Numbered from the stretch's first letter, positions 24,469 to 36,103 are shown. The stretch is 64,000 nt of DNA from Gyrodactylus bullatarudis (GCA_012064415.1 SSNU01000328.1:16458-80457), one strand, 5' to 3'. Notes: generated by a model not told the origin, from the sequence alone. Numbers and translations are program-made.

Positions 24469-24796
24469 ATGAATTTGTTACTCCTGACCATTGGATTCCT
24501 TTCAATCTGCATACATGGAACCGGATTGCGTATCATGACTCTGCGAGATTTAAGAGAGGATGCCTGGTCCAAGTATTATGATCTTCAACATTTGACAAAA
24601 ATTGATATACCAGAACCAAATTCAATTAATAACGATGAGGATTATCACAATTACATAAGGACAATTAACCACATCTTTGATTATAAAACACATATGAGGT
24701 GAGAAGCAAATTTTACATTTCATTCATTAAAGATTCACTCCCATTTTTTCCCATTGTATTTACAGGTTCAAGTGTAAGTTGATGATTCAACCCTGA
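24469..24796 (+). CDS. Neuropeptide F/Y-like precursor, copy A
   Basis: Exon 1 (24469-24698) starts with a clear signal peptide, MNLLLLTIGFLSICIHG. The last 22 residues before the splice have the spacing of the NPY/NPF C-terminal helix: EDYHNYIRTINHIFDYKTHM then Arg-Phe. The donor splits the Arg codon (AG then GTGAG), and a 67-bp intron leads to G TTC AAG. This is exactly where NPY-family genes carry an intron. A consensus GTAAGT follows eight bases later, and using it (intron to 24840) gives a stop right after Arg-Phe-Lys. Without it the frame ends at 24796. Neither form has the Gly needed for C-terminal amidation. It is probably a secreted signalling peptide, 79-86 residues as a precursor. 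A 3' exon further away that restores Phe-Gly cannot be excluded. Confidence 0.65.
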
Positions 24797-24840
24797 TTGT
24801 TGTATTTTATTTTGTGTTCATTCATCTTTATCTATTCTAG

Positions 24841-25479
24841 AAACTAGTAAACATAACTGACAGACTGGCAGAATTCTATTTCGATAAACATGTACTTGAA
24901 AATAAAGTGATCTCACTTTTGGTTCATTATTTCTTTATTTCTATTGCATTTTACATTGCACAACTAAAATAACACATTTTCGTCGGATGATAAACAAAAG
25001 AAGAATAAAACGGGCACAGTAAGAGGAGGGAACTAACTATAGATTAACCATATTTTGTAATGGCATATCTCAAATGACCCATAAGATATAGCAGCTATCA
25101 GAATTGCATTGGATCCATATTAACTAGATCAGAACGAAATGAAGTAAGAGAAAACAATTTGGAAATGAGAATTCTCTAGTCTATCTCAATATTTTACTCC
25201 GGATGGTAAAGAACATGAGTATTTTTCAAAATTCACTATCAGCCAATAAGATGGTAGAAGTAAAAAACATTTAATCTCAACAAAATTGGGTTATTTCTGT
25301 AATTCTGTAAAAGCTCAAAATTTTGATTTTTCAGTTTTTGATCTAGAAGCGAAATGAGACAAAAATTTTAGATAAAACCGCTATTTCGGCAGAAATTCCG
25401 ATTCAGTAAAAAAGGATCTAAAATTAGCTTTATATTAAAATTCATTAAAACTTAGGTCAATATTAGGATTCTCAGCCAT
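24841..25479. other. Spacer downstream of the NPF-like gene
   Basis: AT-rich; no gene or repeat boundaries recognised. Confidence 0.35.
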
Positions 25480-25487
25480 GGTCATCC

Positions 25488-25532
25488 AAATGTTACGACG
25501 GTGATTGTCTTCACACGTCTTCTTCAGTGGTA
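25488..25532 (-). ncRNA. Relic hammerhead-ribozyme-like core
   Basis: The minus strand reads CCACTGAAGA, then A, then GACG...CGTC (a four-pair helix II), then GTAAC. The hammerhead core CUGANGA is intact. The GAAAC box appears as GUAAC, one change. Hammerheads of this kind are known from Penelope-like element repeats. It is probably inactive. Confidence 0.35.
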
Positions 25533-25540
25533 CGAAAAGT

Positions 25541-27127
25541 TTTTCAAAAACAAAATACTATTTATATACTTTCATGATCTCATACCTATCAGTTTTGTCC
25601 AATCAGATTAGAGAAATTTTTTTGTGAAAATAGTGAATATCAGCTTTATGAATATTAGCTTTATATCAGCTTTTTACACGGAACCTTTTAGTTATGAATG
25701 ATTTCTTAAATATTGAATTAGTCTAATAAGAATACTGGTGAAATTAATTAGATTAACAATTATATATATTATATTATTGAAACCTGCATCAGGTGTCAAA
25801 AAATCAAAAGCTCAAGTATGTATGAGCTAATGATCGTTCTTTATTTTCAGTTATTATTTGGAATGTATAACAAACTGAGGAAAATGATTGCAATGAGCAT
25901 TAGCGTTATCAAAGCCAAATACTAGGATGAGGATACTTTTTTCATGTAGGATCATAAATTATATTTAACAATTGATCGATGACGAAGAGATTTTTTATTA
26001 ATGGATCACTCCCAAATAAAAAAATGAGAACATTTAGTAGAACATACAGATAAGATACACGACTGAAAATAGAAAGTAAAATGTCTTCTCAATAGAAACA
26101 ATTGGTTGATGATATGAAAACTAAAGCTGGTTGAATGCATACAGCCGACTCCAAAACTGAGTGAGCATTTGATTCCGGAGCGAGGATAAATACACCATTA
26201 AGTATATCATTATAATTGATAATATATCGATATTTATTGTTAATTCCATTGGTAGGGTTCGAATTCTTTTCGATTCACCCGCTGAGACATGAGAAATTTA
26301 TTTAAAATACATAGATTTTCGTAGATCTACTGTGAGTAATACTCACTGAGTATAGTCGAAATTTAAATTTTCCTTGTCTTAAACTTTGTGTTGATCATAA
26401 TTTTACTTTTAAGATCACAATTAGAGAAACAATATTATCCTTCGGTAATGTACTTGCTCGAAAGTCTAATTACTGTCCTTACGAATCCTTAATGTGAATT
26501 GAAAGGTATCTCATTTTAAATATTTTGTCACTTTCAATTTTCCATAATTATGTATCTTTCTTCAGATTCATGTAGGAATATGAGGCTATAGAACAAAAAA
26601 CAGCGTTTTTCAATGCCGCCCATTTCTCCTATGATTATAATCATTATATAATTATGATTCAGTAGAGTAAAATTATTTTGTGATGGACAGTTAAAATGTT
26701 TTTCCCACTCAATTTTCGCATAAATCCTATTTTGCATAACATTCTTGAAGGCTTATAAATACAGTTGGATACTAGTTTTGTTAAGCGAGAATGTGCACTA
26801 ACACCTTGATTATAATAATTATAATTATCCAAATTAGAATTTTACTGAGAAGTAAGACAAATTGGTTAATTCCGAAAATCACCCCAAATATTTTTTAATA
26901 AGAAATAATTTTTTTTGTTAGACATAAATCTTATATTGAAATTTAAAAATATAGATACAAATTATAAGGTAAATCTGATTGCATAAATAGTAATTAAATA
27001 CAAAAATAAAATAGTGAAATTTATCTGTTCCGTAATAAAATGATAAATCAAAAGCACTGGAGTTAATTAATCATTCAATAATGTGACATGAAGACTAGGA
27101 TCTGCAAGAAATTCGAAAATCATCTGG
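25541..27127. other. Spacer, no gene recognised
   Basis: AT-rich sequence with short runs of TATA and no coding motif. Confidence 0.35.
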
Positions 27128-27538
27128 TTAGTGAAGATAAGAATAAAGCAAAGACTTAGAGTAATCAATTTTAAGTCTGATGTGAGACATGACCAGTTTA
27201 AGATTAGTCAAGTCTTCACAATCGGATAAATCATATTTTGTAAAAATAAAATTATAAAATGATAATAAGTAATTGGGGTCGTATTTTAAGTGTCTCAGAT
27301 AATAATTATTATTTGTAAGAAAATATGACTCAGAGAATTTCTTTATTAAAAAAGCATATCTCCGGACCCAGAGAGGATTAAGACCTGAGACTGAAATAAG
27401 TGCATTATATGAGTCGATGTGAGGGAATAGAGAATGTAAAAACCTATATTGAACTCGTTCAATAGCTATAGTTAGGCACTGAGAGTTATTTAAATTAGGT
27501 AAAAGAGGGAAAATATAGTCAAAAAGTGGAAAAACCAG
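27128..27538 (-). pseudogene. LINE reverse transcriptase C-terminal fragment
   Basis: An uninterrupted 137-codon frame, with stop, starts LVFPLFDYIFPLLPNLNN and continues LTIAIERVQYRFLHSL. It corresponds to the 'L...L.Y...VW.P......IERVQ.RF' region at the end of non-LTR reverse transcriptases. It ends at its own stop codon, so the 3' end of the open frame is kept while the catalytic part is missing. It lies next to the 3' end of the Penelope-like element. Confidence 0.7.
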
Positions 27539-27633
27539 TGATTTGATTTAGAACGGTAATATTGTCGAACTTCATCTAAGATATTACTATTCTGATTTGG
27601 ATTCATTGGGAAGATTAGAAAACAAGCGAATAA

Positions 27634-27675
27634 TAAGTGATAAACGTTTTATTTCGCCGGGTCTCTTCAGACTCA
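27634..27675 (-). ncRNA. Hammerhead-ribozyme-like motif at the Penelope-like element end
   Basis: On the minus strand: helix I strand UGAGU, core CUGAAGA (27664-27670), GACCCGGC, core GAAA (27652-27655), then a five-pair helix III (AUAAA with UUUAU, loop ACG). UC follows with the expected cut after C at 27639, then ACUUA, which pairs with UGAGU. Helices I and III and the conserved core are all in place. Helix II (GACCCGGC) is poor, so activity is doubtful. Confidence 0.5.
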
Positions 27676-28028
27676 ACCCCGGGCTTAAATTTTATACTTT
27701 TACAATGCAATAATTTCTGCTCATCCATTGGTTAAAGAAATCCGTCAATTTGGGATGGGGGAGGGCACTGGCAATCCTGTATCCATGGACTCATTACTTC
27801 TGCCTCTTTAGTAGATTGGGGCCTGTTGACTTCTCGGATTTTTCACATTTTGCCAACTCTACGCTAGTTGCTAGGACTGGACTCTGTGTGTGGTGATTGT
27901 TGGGTACAGCCAACTTCTCTTGGTTTTCAGCTTGATTTACACTTGTGTTTTGAGTTGAACTAAACTTTGGTGGGGGTAGGGGCTTAAGAATTTTCTCGAT
28001 TTTTGCTAGTTGTTTCCCTTTGATAAAC

Positions 28029-29756
28029 CTACAGTTGTATCAGAAAGTAAAGTACTGTTATCATATTTCTGCCTGTTATGCCGAGGTTCGATGCGATTAC
28101 TTTCTGCACACAAAGATCAGGTTTGAGCTTTGTTATGAAATGATCTTCGCACTTGATAAATCTTTTTCCCTCGCACGACAAGATAAGCTTTGGTCGACTT
28201 GGTACAGGATGGTAAAACTTTCCTCATTCTCTAGATGTCCAGTCTCATGGAGGTGATTCTGCACTGCGCTGTTGTGTTTGGGCCTATGATGTTCCTTTAC
28301 TGTCTCACCTAAAGTTCTCGATGTTTGACCGACATACTTTGAACCACATGAACAGGTGAAGAGATCAATAACTCCTTTTTTATTCAGCTTCGGAATTGGA
28401 TCCTTGTTCTGTCCGTTCAAGAGTTTGGTGGTCTTTTGTATGATTTGGAGCCTTCTTCCTGAGAACGTCTGCTTTGTTATGTGGGCCAATTTGCTGTTTA
28501 GGATCGTTTTGCAGGTATCTCCTTTGAAAGGCAATTTTAAATAAATTGGCTCATCTTCATTTTCAGGCTCTTCACGTCCTGGTTTTGCATGGGCGTGCTT
28601 CTCTATGAAAGATTCAGGGTAACCATCTATCATTAAAAGGGACTTGAGTTTGTTTCTTTCTTCTTTCACAAATTCAGCTGAAACTAAGCGCTCGATATTT
28701 AGGTATTCATTCCTCACAACACCTTTCTTGTATTCTTTAGGGGAGAAGCTATAGAATGGTAGGAACTGTGAGGGGGCATTCTTTTTCCGATAAATTTTTG
28801 ACTTGGCAACTGATCCTTCCCGAATGACTTCTAATTGTAGAAAGCTTAGAGTTTCATTGTTCTCACATTCATGAATGAATTTCATGTCCACATGCATACT
28901 ATTTAGATCTCTGGAAACATCTTCTATTTTGCATTCTTCGTTGATCAAAAGAAACGTGTCATCTAGATATCTAATGTACAGGCGGGAGCTGTCAATTATG
29001 GCCCATAATTTATGGGTTTCATTGAGGTATGTTCAAGTGAGGCCAGAAAAATGTCAGCTATCAGAGGACCAATTGGGTTTCCCATCGCCACGCCATCTAT
29101 CTGTTTGTAGTACATCCCTCCGAACTTGTAGTCGATATTTTTCCCCGTCATGAATATTAGATCGCACATGATATCAGGTGGGATTCTGCAAAGAGAAGGA
29201 AAATTAGTCATTTGATTCTTAATAAAGTTCACCGTTTCTCTTAGAGGAAAATTGGTGAATAGTGAAGATACATCAAAGTATACCCTTTTACAGCCTAGGA
29301 AATTGACTTGTCTGATTTTCTCAGTAGCTTTCATTGCATTGGGAACTGAATACGAACATAACTGATTCCTCAACAGCATCAACTGTTTACTTCACCATTT
29401 AACCAGATTGTGCTGAGGACTTGAAGACATATCCAAAATTGGTCTGTATGATAATTCTGGAGAGTTTTTGTGAACCTTCTGGAGTAAATATAACCGACTG
29501 ATATCCGCATCTCTTCTAGTCATGGAAAAGGATTCCTCATCACTAATTAGACCTGCTTCGAAGAGATTTTCTATCTTCTTGTTGATTGCTTTGGTGAAAC
29601 CTTTAAAGCGTGTTTCAGCCTCTTTGCCATAAATTATACGAAACCTTTTTCTGTCAGATAAAATTTCTCTGCCTTTCTCGATGTAGTCTGTTCTGCGCAC
29701 GAGACATATGCCTGTTCCTTTGTCGAGGTGACATAAGAAATAATTTAACAACTATA
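28029..29756 (-). pseudogene. Penelope-like reverse transcriptase with GIY-YIG endonuclease
   Basis: Three main frames follow one another. 29751-29392 holds the fingers region (KVHKNSPELSYRPI). 29382-28996 holds VYFDVSSLFTNFPL (catalytic Asp) and GVAMGNPIGPLIADIFL. The third, open from about 28990 down to 28133, starts with YIRYLDDTFLLIN (the catalytic YxDD) and ends with the GIY-YIG domain: LFTCSCGSKYVGQTSRTLG and a histidine-rich stretch (EHHRPKHNSAVQNHLHETGH). Another frameshift near 28165 leads into GKRFIKCEDHFITKLKPD, the rest of the nuclease, ending at 28029. At least three breaks are needed, so the copy is dead. The family makes cDNA by target-primed reverse transcription. Confidence 0.85.
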
Positions 29757-30844
29757 GATTTGTAATCAGTATATTTACAAACCATAGGATAGACAAAAAA
29801 TTGAATGCGAATCATTAAAATAATTCTCTAGGGCTTAAAGGGTTAACACCATTTTTAGTTGTAATAAGATTAATTTATGAATCTTCCTTTAAAATATTAT
29901 GGTAGGCTCTGATTAAAATCGAGACATTCAAGAAAGATGCAAGGCTAATTCAAGAAAAGTTACGAATCAATGAATCCTAAAAAAACTTCTTTTGATCATT
30001 TCGTACTTTCAAATTAATAAAATTTTTCAGTTAAAAATTATTTTATTTCCAGAGTTATTTTCTTAACATGGTAAAAGTATGCAACATGATTCCTAAAATC
30101 TTCATATTCCAATCTTTTTATGGAAAAATTGAGATTTTTGTAAAAAGCGTAGATTCCCAATTTCATACTTCATATGTTAAAAGAAAGAAAAACATTGAAA
30201 CAAATCATTAACTTTTTCATAGGTGTTTAAAGAATGGAATATTTTTCAAGAGTTCATCTTTCATTGCAAGAATTTGATTGAAATGGCTTAATCAATAGAA
30301 TATTTCAACCTTTTTCTATCCTATATAAGGAATCCAAGGATTTTAATTTTAATGCAAATTATCTTTGATTATAATCTTTTCCCCTTCCAAGTAAATGACT
30401 TCCAGGATGCTATTGGTCAATGCAGAGGAAAAAAGTTTCTTGGAAGATAATTCTCAGTCATTAAAAATGAATGATCTTGAGTAAGATTATTTCAGATCTA
30501 TAAAATTAGTTGAGGAACATTTATCAAGTATTAATTTTATGTCAAGATTGGTCATCTCTGACAATGAAGAAACTTGATTACGAAATTAATGGTTTAATAT
30601 CTCCATTAGGGCCATAACCCTTATGTGGGCCAAAATATTTAATATTATAATCAATCTTCTCAAAAACAGTTGAACGAAAAGGTGTTTTAATAGAATTTTA
30701 AAAATTAACGTTATTTATTAGATTCTCTTGAGATTTAGATAGGGAAAATGTGTCGAAAAACAGATTATCTATGAAAGGTTTTCAGATAACACGGCGCGTC
30801 AATTTTATTTTGATCAACCAAACTCAAATAAATTGAATTGATGC
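29757..30844. other. Spacer with dispersed repeat, family 1 (copy 2)
   Basis: 29765-29850 on the minus strand matches 14260-14325 on the plus strand (shared ATTCGCATTCAA and CTATCCTATGG). The rest is AT-rich without genes. Confidence 0.45.
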
Positions 30845-31356
30845 AGATTCTGAATCTGGTCTTAGAATTTGCGAATTGTATCCAGTTTCGGAGATATTCT
30901 CAAAAATCGAAATATCCGAATATTTCCAAAACTAGAGCGAGTAGAATACCTAAGATCAATTGGGGAAATTAACTAATTGCCTCACAACTAGGTATCATTA
31001 AAAATAGAAAATTAGATTCTGCGTCGATTTGTGTATGAGAAAAAATTTGCGTGATAAATCAAACCAACAAAATTTATTGAGAGAACGGACGAAAATAAAG
31101 GGATTCTATTCGTACAAAAAAAAAATAATTCTAAGATTCTGTGATTTACTTATTAAGCCATTCACTAAATCAGATCGACGCAGAATATAATTTTCTATTT
31201 TTAAGGATACCTAGTTGTAAGGCAATTAGTTAATTTCCCTAATTGATCTTGATATTTTATTAACTCTAGTTTTGGAAATATTCGGATGTTTCGCTTTTTG
31301 AGAATATTTCTGAAACTGAATACAATTCGCAAATTCTAAAACCAGAATCTGAATTT
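30845..31356. repeat. Foldback (long inverted repeat) element, family A
   Basis: About 185 bp at 30845-31029 are the diverged reverse complement of 31172-31356, around a 142-bp centre. Shared words include TTCGGAGATATTCT, TCTGCGTCGAT and CTAGGTATC/GATACCTAG. A further, partial copy lies in a FARS2 intron at about 60650-61070. No coding sequence lies inside. Confidence 0.75.
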
Positions 31357-32158
31357 GCGTAAAATTTAGGAATCAGGATAATTTTATTTTGATTTGGTGA
31401 CACTTTATGTAAAACTTCTGGGGTGATAAAATAGACTCGGACGTGGAAAGATAAGTCCAATGCTATAGCTGTCACATTTCTAATATTCTTGGAAGAACAC
31501 AGAATGAATGACATCATAATGAAAGAAAATGCTTCCTTTTACCAGATTTTTATGGAAAAAATAATACAATTCATCAAAATATTAAATTCCCAAAAGAGTT
31601 TGAAATAGATAGAAATTTTCTATTAGAAAACGTATTAAATTTCTTGGACGCCAAGCTTACGAAAAAATTCCCTTGTAAGTGAAAATTGAAACGATATCGA
31701 ATTGAGGTCAATTGATGAAGACGACATGTCTGCTCAACTTTTAACTCAAAATAAACTTGGTTCAAAACCACAATCAAATCTCGATGTTACAATGTCTTTT
31801 TTCTATCAGTTTAGGTCGTCATTGGTTATTATTAAAGCTAGTTGACTTAATATGAGATAAATAAGATTTGAGTGCGGCTCATCAACCTTTTTTACCTATG
31901 GTTTACTGTCCAAATAATGACATTTTTTTACTCGATTCTAGACTCACGGGGAAGGTTTGAGAACCGTTCTAATGACATTTTTAATTGAAATTTTGCATGT
32001 CTAAATAAAATTTTGAACATAGGGTCCAATAATATATTTTTTTCTTATTTTCCATTGATATCCATTGAGTATCCAAATCCCCAATATTCATATTTTTAAA
32101 TTTGCATTATATCTAAATTATCATTTAAATTCATTAATATATGAATCTATCTCATGTT
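31357..32158. other. Spacer, no gene recognised
   Basis: Minus-strand frames at 31574-31777 and nearby lack motifs. AT-rich. Confidence 0.35.
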
Positions 32159-32275
32159 CTAGATGCAATACAGAGACGATTTTTAAGACTTACTATGACG
32201 ACTGACAATAACTTTTACAAAACAAAATTACTTCGAGGCAGAAGATTATTACCGGTGCATAAACTTAGCGAATAA
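32159..32275 (+). pseudogene. LINE C-terminal fragment
   Basis: A 39-codon frame reads LDAIQRRFLRLT and then LRGRRLLPVHKLSE before a stop. It matches the 'IQRRFLR......L..R' tail of non-LTR reverse transcriptases. The reading continues in other frames to about 32460, so it is broken. Confidence 0.45.
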
Positions 32276-33279
32276 GAATATAAGATCTCTCTGGAATGCC
32301 ATTTGCCCCACACGGAACCTAAGGAATAATAACCCCAAGGCCAATAATAAATCTTTAAAAATATTATATTTTCTTGACCGACAGTCTAGTTTATTTAATG
32401 ACATTGTAGCAAAAAATTACCTCTTGATAGAAATTTTTTTTGATAATCAGGTAATAAATGCTTATTTATTTATTATTATGCCAATGTAGATTTTACTAAG
32501 TAAATTAATTTTTAATTTATGATACAGAAAAAACTGAGATTTTCCATTATCTAAACCAATTTCATGAAAATTCAATCTTTAATGGATTAGAATGAAATAC
32601 GATAATTTCCGTATTGAGTTTCAGAAATAATTCTTCAAACATAGCTTCTTTAAAAACAAACGTTCCTTTTCGATTTTAAATATTTTACTCATTAGGCCTG
32701 GAAAATAAGATTAAAAATTTAACCCTTCCGTAGTGATCACTGACGGGTAGAGTACTGCTCAATTTTTTAAAGTATCAAAACTATATTGACGGTCAGTGTA
32801 CATTGTAGACTGAGTTTCCACATTGATTGTAACACTGAATACTATACACCCCCATTTCTATTAAAACTCCCATAAGTAAAAAGGAATTTTACTTTCAAGG
32901 GTTAATAACCCGTTGAATACGTTAAAGAGTTGAGCAGTTCTCTACTGATGGGAAATATGTCAATTGAAGTGTTGACTATTTTTACCTGATTTTTAGATGA
33001 GAATTTAATAAGTAGTAACTAACATTAGTTTTATTGAAAATTAAAATCTGATTGATGTTTTGCCATTCCAAATGTACGTTTTGTACCCATGGTAAATTTA
33101 TTACATGATAATTGTCGTGAGGCAATTGTTTTTACACTACCACAGATATTTTAATTTATTCAAGCAATAGCAGGAGGTCATTAAAATACTACATGTATAC
33201 TTTGAAAAAAAGTAACCGGAATCTCTAATCAAATAAAAAATGAGAACAATAATTTAATTAAGTCATTTATACGAGTTAA
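32276..33279. other. Spacer, no gene recognised
   Basis: Includes the rest of the LINE tail to about 32460. Nothing else was recognised. Confidence 0.35.
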
Positions 33280-34355
33280 ATGTTCACGAAAAATTTCCAT
33301 AAACGTCCGAGAATTCCCTTAAATTTATTATTCAAAAGTTTTAAAGAACTAAAGCTAGAGTTCACTATATTTACAGAAAAACTCCATACTTTCCTCCAGA
33401 AAGTTAAGAAAAAAAATTATTTTTAAAATCCCAACATGGAATAAGCCAATAAGTTGATAAAAGAAAAAAATCTCCAAAAAGTATTCAATCTGGCCAAAAT
33501 TAGGCCGATTTTGAATTTCCACTTTGCAATGTTTGATCTCAAAATTTTTATTCGTCCCGATGAATTGAAATGGTTAAATACCAACATTTGGGATCAAGAT
33601 TATACTAAAATTTCAAATTTGGCCAAAGAAGTTGAGAGAAATTCTAGCTTTACATTAAGTCGCTACATTTTTTTAAAAGATCATCAGTAGTGTCACATTT
33701 AAGAAATGATAAATTTCCAAACATTCAATAAAAATTATACATTACAATTGTGAAAGAAACGGTAAAAGTTCATGAAATAGAATAAAATTTAAGCTGAAAA
33801 ACACCAAAACTCTTTAATAAATACAGCAAAAATGAAGAGAAAAGTGAAAAAGCTCACACAGAGACCGTAAAATCTATTATTTGCAGGCTGAACGATATTT
33901 TTCACGATAAAACTAATTCTATCATGCTTCAATATTATTAAATGAAATTTACATTCCTCTTCAATTAGGACTTTAAAAGATGATTTCATTAAGAATATTA
34001 ACTTCCTATACTTTAAATTAACTTCAGAATGTCAATTAACTCTAATAATAAATTTTTATTTGATAATTTAGATCATTCATATTAATAAATAATTTTGGTG
34101 TTTTTTCAGCTTACATAATATTCTTATTTCCATTCATGACCCTTTTATTCTTTAACTTATACTATTTCTTTGTAAATTGTAAATTATTATTTTTCATTCA
34201 AACTTTAATTTTATCATTTTCAAAGAGAGACCACGGATGATCCTTTGAGAAATGCGCATTTTGTTACATAAATATATTTTGTTACATATTTCTAAATTAT
34301 GTATTTAAGTGAATTTTCGGACGTTTTTTAACATCTACGTGAATCACTCGAAAAT
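33280..34355. repeat. Foldback element, family B (copy 1)
   Basis: The outer arms pair: the region around 33292-33335 with 34305-34355, sharing CGTCCGAGAATT/AATTTTCGGACG. The inner arms also pair: 33655-33815 with 34095-34265, sharing AACACCAAAA/TTTTGGTGTT. The left arm holds extra sequence, including an open frame at 33454-33690 of unknown nature. Both arms carry a degenerate CUGAUGA core (33681-33690 on minus, 34231-34240 on plus). Confidence 0.65.
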
Positions 34356-34872
34356 AACATTCATATTGAAGCTAATTGATATGGAGATGAGAATTTGCCA
34401 TTTCGAGAATTAAATTTGACAAAACCACGCTAAATTTCCACTTCCTCAACTTTTAAAATCAACAATTTTATCTATTTGAAAGATTTGAACCGATAAGATC
34501 AATTTTATACAGATGATTCGAATTTAGCCACTGAATATTTGAAAATTTCATCAATTACAGTTGGTTTACTTTTTAAATTTGAAATACAGCCTTTTTGTCA
34601 TACTGAATATTTCTACAAAAAATCGGTTTATTTTATATATAGGAAATATTCTATTCTATAAACTTGACCTTGTCTTCTTTCTCAACATTTTTCCCCTTGT
34701 AATAAGCTGTTTCACAAGAATCGGAAATTTCACTGACTTAAGACTTCTTAATGATCAATAAAATCAAACAATTGCAATTTCTCTCATAGATATTAAAAAG
34801 ACCTTGACCCTTGATCATCGTAAACCTGGAATTGCACCTCCTCTCGCCCAGACTTCAAAGTATGCTGATGAC

Positions 34873-35606
34873 TAGGGTGGAAAATTTGCGATTTTTTCGA
34901 TTTTTGATATCATAATCAACTGTGCTTTTTAAAAAAAATATCAAAAATTTAATTCTCCACACCTTTTAGTTTCCTAGATAATTTTGCGATTTTAATCTCA
35001 AGTTTCCATTTTTCCCCTTTTTCCAATCCTTTTGTGTCCTCTTTTGTCTCGGTTTCCCATCTTCTCCTATTAATTTCTTACCTAGGCTCTGTTAAGGCAC
35101 CATTAAAAATAAATCACGCAGAGATTTCCTCTCAGATTTGAAAAGGCCCCCAACTCCGTTTACTACAAAATGGGTTGAAGCTATTAAAAACTATTGAATA
35201 AAAAATGAAGAATTATAAAACTTCATTAAGGAAAGGAATTGTAATCGTGCAGAATCTCGATATAAAGAGGATCCTTTAAAAAGGATACTTGAAAAACCAG
35301 CGAAACCGAAAAAAATTCAAAAAATGTAAAAATGGAAGATGAAAATATTAGTACTGTGGAGTACAATCTTTTGTTGAGTTGGAAGCCGATTTCAGCTTAT
35401 GTTGAAAGATATTTTTCAAAAATAATGTATTTTCATGATAAGAATTAAACATTCAAAAAAGAAACTTGTATTTCGTATGCTAACGCACTGGACTAAAATT
35501 TCCCCCCATTTTTCTATTTTCAAAAATAAAATTGCGATTTATTTGCCATTTTTAAGATATTTTTGCGATATTTTTCAATATTTTATTCCATTTATTTTCC
35601 ACCCTA
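34873..35606 (+). mobile_element. Non-autonomous hAT-like element with perfect 8-bp target duplication
   Basis: It starts TAGGGTGGAAAAT and ends with the exact reverse complement ATTTTCCACCCTA. It is flanked on both sides by CTGATGAC (34865-34872 and 35607-35614). An 8-bp duplication marks the hAT superfamily. Inside, near 35390-35450, the plus strand reads PISAYVERYFSKIM, which looks like the end of the hAT dimerisation domain ('..VERxFS..'). It is therefore an internally deleted transposon rather than a pure MITE. Confidence 0.8.
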
Positions 35607-35692
35607 CTGATGACTTATGAATTTTAATAGATTTTAATAATAATAATAACTTATTGACAATACATGTGTTAGGTTAAATTTTTTACAAAATA

Positions 35693-36070
35693 TTATTCTT
35701 CATTAAACATCTTATTTTTAAGTTCTTTTGTAAATTCATTTAAACTCTTATTTCTAATTGTTCTGTTTAATTTTTTGAAAATATTTTTACATTTGTTAAA
35801 TATGGCAAGTTTTTTAACCTCTCCGAATTCAGGAATATTAGATCTTAGACCTGAGCGGTTTGTGCTATATAATATTGGTGACGATTTGATCAGAGATATG
35901 CTTTTAACTTCACGCCTTAATCTTAAGTTCTCTTTCGAAAAACCCAATTCGTCTTGGAAGAAAGGAGAAAGCTTTCTTCTAAACTTCTTGAATGCTGTAT
36001 TAGTCTTTTTAGACCAATATTCTCCTTCTGGATTCCATACGGCTGAGCAATATTCTATGCCAGACCGGTA
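35693..36070 (-). pseudogene. LINE C-terminal fragment with inverted 5' end
   Basis: A 126-codon frame starts YRSGIEYCSAVWNPEGEYW. This is the 'Y...EYCS.VW.P' motif near the end of non-LTR reverse transcriptases. It runs to a natural stop, followed by a short 3' tail rich in TTA (35640-35690). At its 5' end the first 33 bases are repeated in inverted orientation (36026-36058 against 36071-36103, 12-bp loop). Confidence 0.7.
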
Positions 36071-36103
36071 ATAGAATATTGCTCAGCCGTATGGAATCCA
36101 GAA
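36026..36103. repeat. 33-bp perfect inverted repeat with 12-bp loop
   Basis: 36026-36058 is the exact reverse complement of 36071-36103. It encodes the EYCSAVWNP motif on both strands and could form a strong hairpin. Confidence 0.9.

Larger units (their letters stand above)
27632..29756 (-). mobile_element. Penelope-like retroelement, 5' truncated
   Basis: The element carries reverse transcriptase followed by a GIY-YIG nuclease, the order found only in Penelope-like elements. Its coding part is broken by frameshifts. The 5' side ends abruptly in a dispersed repeat (29757-29850), which suggests truncation on insertion. The 3' side ends near 27632 with a hammerhead-like motif, which these elements are known to carry in their terminal repeats. 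Confidence 0.85.

Noticed and set aside
26250..26300. Possible tRNA B-box (GGTTCGAATTC)
   Set aside because: No A-box at the right distance and no cloverleaf could be drawn.
28356..29153. Plus-strand frames of 62 and 92 codons
   Set aside because: Antisense shadows of the Penelope-like reverse transcriptase and nuclease.
33454..33690. Plus-strand frame with DELKWLNTNIWDQDY
   Set aside because: It looks protein-like, but lies inside the left arm of a foldback element and matches nothing I recognise.
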